A DNA stretch of 6,013 nt, from positions 1-6,013 of the forward strand of contig VBOS01000114.1 of the NCBI GenBank assembly GCA_005893185.1, given 5' to 3'. The notes below the pieces were generated by a model. That model made no database searches. It was given only the letters and a program-made list of their open reading frames with translations, and had not been told where the DNA came from. The translations under genes and the position numbers were made by a program. Each line of letters starts with the position of its first letter. The stretch's first letter is position 1. Positions 5,023 to 6,013 of this stretch are shown here, piece after piece. This stretch comes from Candidatus Eiseniibacteriota bacterium (GTDB lineage Bacteria; Eisenbacteria; RBG-16-71-46).

Positions 5023-6013
5023 CTACCGGCCGTCGCCCCCGCTGCGCTTGACCCGCCCGTCGAGCTTGCAATCCAGCGTCCCGCCGTTCTTCGACCGCGC
5101 CGCGATGTAGGTCTCGAGCACGTCGCGCACGTTGCGCCCGGTGTCGGCGCGGTTCTTCCCCTGCGAGAGCACGGCGTTGTCGTCCCCGCCGGTCGCCATG
5201 AAATTGTTGCACCCGACCTTGTAGAGCTTGGCGTCATCGAGCGGCTTGCCGTCGGCCAGCGTGACGGAGACGACGCGGTCGCCGCGCGGGCGGCTGTTGT
5301 CGAACTCGTAGCGGATGCCGCTCACTTGCGTGACCCGTCCGGAGCGCAGGCCGTCTTCGAGCGCGCGGCGCACCTCGGCCGCTGTCAGCTCGAGCGTGAA
5401 GATCGTGTTCTCGAAGGGCATGACCTCGTAGACGGCACCCTTCGTGACCACGCCCTCCGGCAGATCGGTCGCCGATCGCCGACTCGGGACCGCCGCGCCC
5501 GAGCAGCCGGGCGTTGCGGCCGACCGGCAAGGCGGCGAGCGGCGCGACGTTCGCGTTCCAGCGCGCGACGCGTGCCGCCATCGCGGAATCCGGCTCGACC
5601 TCGTCCGCGTACGTTGTCACGAGGCGCGCGCTGCGCTCGACCACGCGGTGCGCGACCGGGTCCACCACCAGGTCGCACACAGCCACGATCTGCCCGTGCG
5701 AGCCCGGAATCATCACCGGCACGCCGCCGATCGTATCGAGCACCCGGTTGTGGCTGTGGCCTCCGAACCAGGCGTCAACTCCCGGGATGGCGCGCGCGAG
5801 CCGCAGCAGGTCCCCGCTGTTCGCGCGCCGCGTGGAGTCGGTCTCGGCCGGGATGTGGCCGACGACCAGGACGACGTCGGGTGATTCGCGCTTGCGCAGC
5901 GCGGGCACGAGCCGGGCCGCGGTCGTTGAGTCGTCCGCGAACTTGAGGTGCGCCACGTTGGCGGCGAGCGTGACGGTGGGCGTGAAGCGGTAGCAGAGTC
6001 CCAGCACTCCGAT
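5023..6013 (-). pseudogene. UshA-like 5'-nucleotidase, frameshifted by an internal deletion and cut by the window edge
   Basis: Relatives are periplasmic enzymes that remove phosphate from nucleotides or split UDP-sugars, with an N-terminal metallophosphatase and a C-terminal substrate-binding domain. From the right edge to 5468, 182 residues read as the end of the metallophosphatase domain: VVGHIP (H53 of the visible part), GGHSHN (84-89, metal ligands H86 and H88) and the linker up to GPESAIGD. The early metal motifs lie beyond the edge. The C-terminal domain then continues one frame over from 5469, 148 residues starting TDLPEGVV, with YEVMPFENTIFTLELT and NNFMATGGDDN, to a TAG at 5023-5025. 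Between the two, the usual stretch from LVADAMR to the GGGIR substrate-binding loop (roughly 20-30 residues) is absent. In the first frame, translation would run on out of frame to a stop at 5234. A GTG at 5451 could start the C-terminal piece alone, but its GGAGG lies only 2 bases away. Loss in the organism and an assembly error look the same from here. Confidence 0.75.
5461..5480 (-). other. Deletion/frameshift junction in the 5'-nucleotidase
   Basis: On the minus strand the frame encoding AIGD ends at 5468, and the frame encoding TDLPEG begins at 5469, shifted by one base. The missing DNA must therefore have a length not divisible by three. The junction sits at the centre of an inverted repeat, GATCGG (5463-5468), three bases, CCGATC (5472-5477). 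Confidence 0.65.

Noticed and set aside
3819..5051. 410-codon open frame overlapping the amidase in another frame on the same strand
   Set aside because: Its product is an Arg/Gly/Ala-rich shadow. The amidase frame carries the signal peptide and all zinc ligands.
5234..5467. Frame-A continuation of the nucleotidase after GPESAIGD as a genuine C-terminus
   Set aside because: The residues become Arg/Gly-rich and are simply the out-of-frame reading of the real 5'-nucleotidase C-terminal domain in the neighbouring frame.

Overview
The window is GC-rich bacterial DNA, densely packed with genes for the cell envelope. An outer-membrane beta-barrel protein of PorV/PorQ type, a lipid A pathway phosphatase (LpxH type), a periplasmic HtrA protease and an AMIN/Amidase_3 cell-wall amidase together point to a Gram-negative (diderm) organism. 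PorV-like proteins combined with this base composition would fit a high-GC lineage near the FCB group, such as Eisenbacteria or Gemmatimonadota. That placement is an inference and rests on no marker gene.

Layout from left to right: 1-135 (+) is probably the Pro/Arg-rich tail of a gene entering from the left. 141-1106 (+) is the PorV/PorQ-like protein. 1120-1884 (-) is the LpxH-like phosphatase, which converges on the previous gene with a 13-base gap. 1885-2221 is the only long non-coding stretch. It lies between the divergent phosphatase and protease genes and holds an inverted repeat, a possible ECF-type promoter and two hairpins just before the protease ribosome binding site. 2222-3709 (+) is the HtrA/Deg serine protease, and 3775-5007 (+) the N-acetylmuramoyl-L-alanine amidase, probably in the same operon. 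5023-6013 (-) is a UshA-like 5'-nucleotidase that runs off the right edge and is broken near 5468 by an internal deletion with a frameshift.

The intact genes share one theme: outer-membrane protein, lipid A synthesis, periplasmic protein quality control and peptidoglycan splitting. I see no mobile element, CRISPR array, rRNA or tRNA, and no convincing new multi-gene system. The points most worth a second look are the damaged nucleotidase, whose junction lies at the centre of a short inverted repeat, and the structured leader and possible stress promoter in front of the protease.
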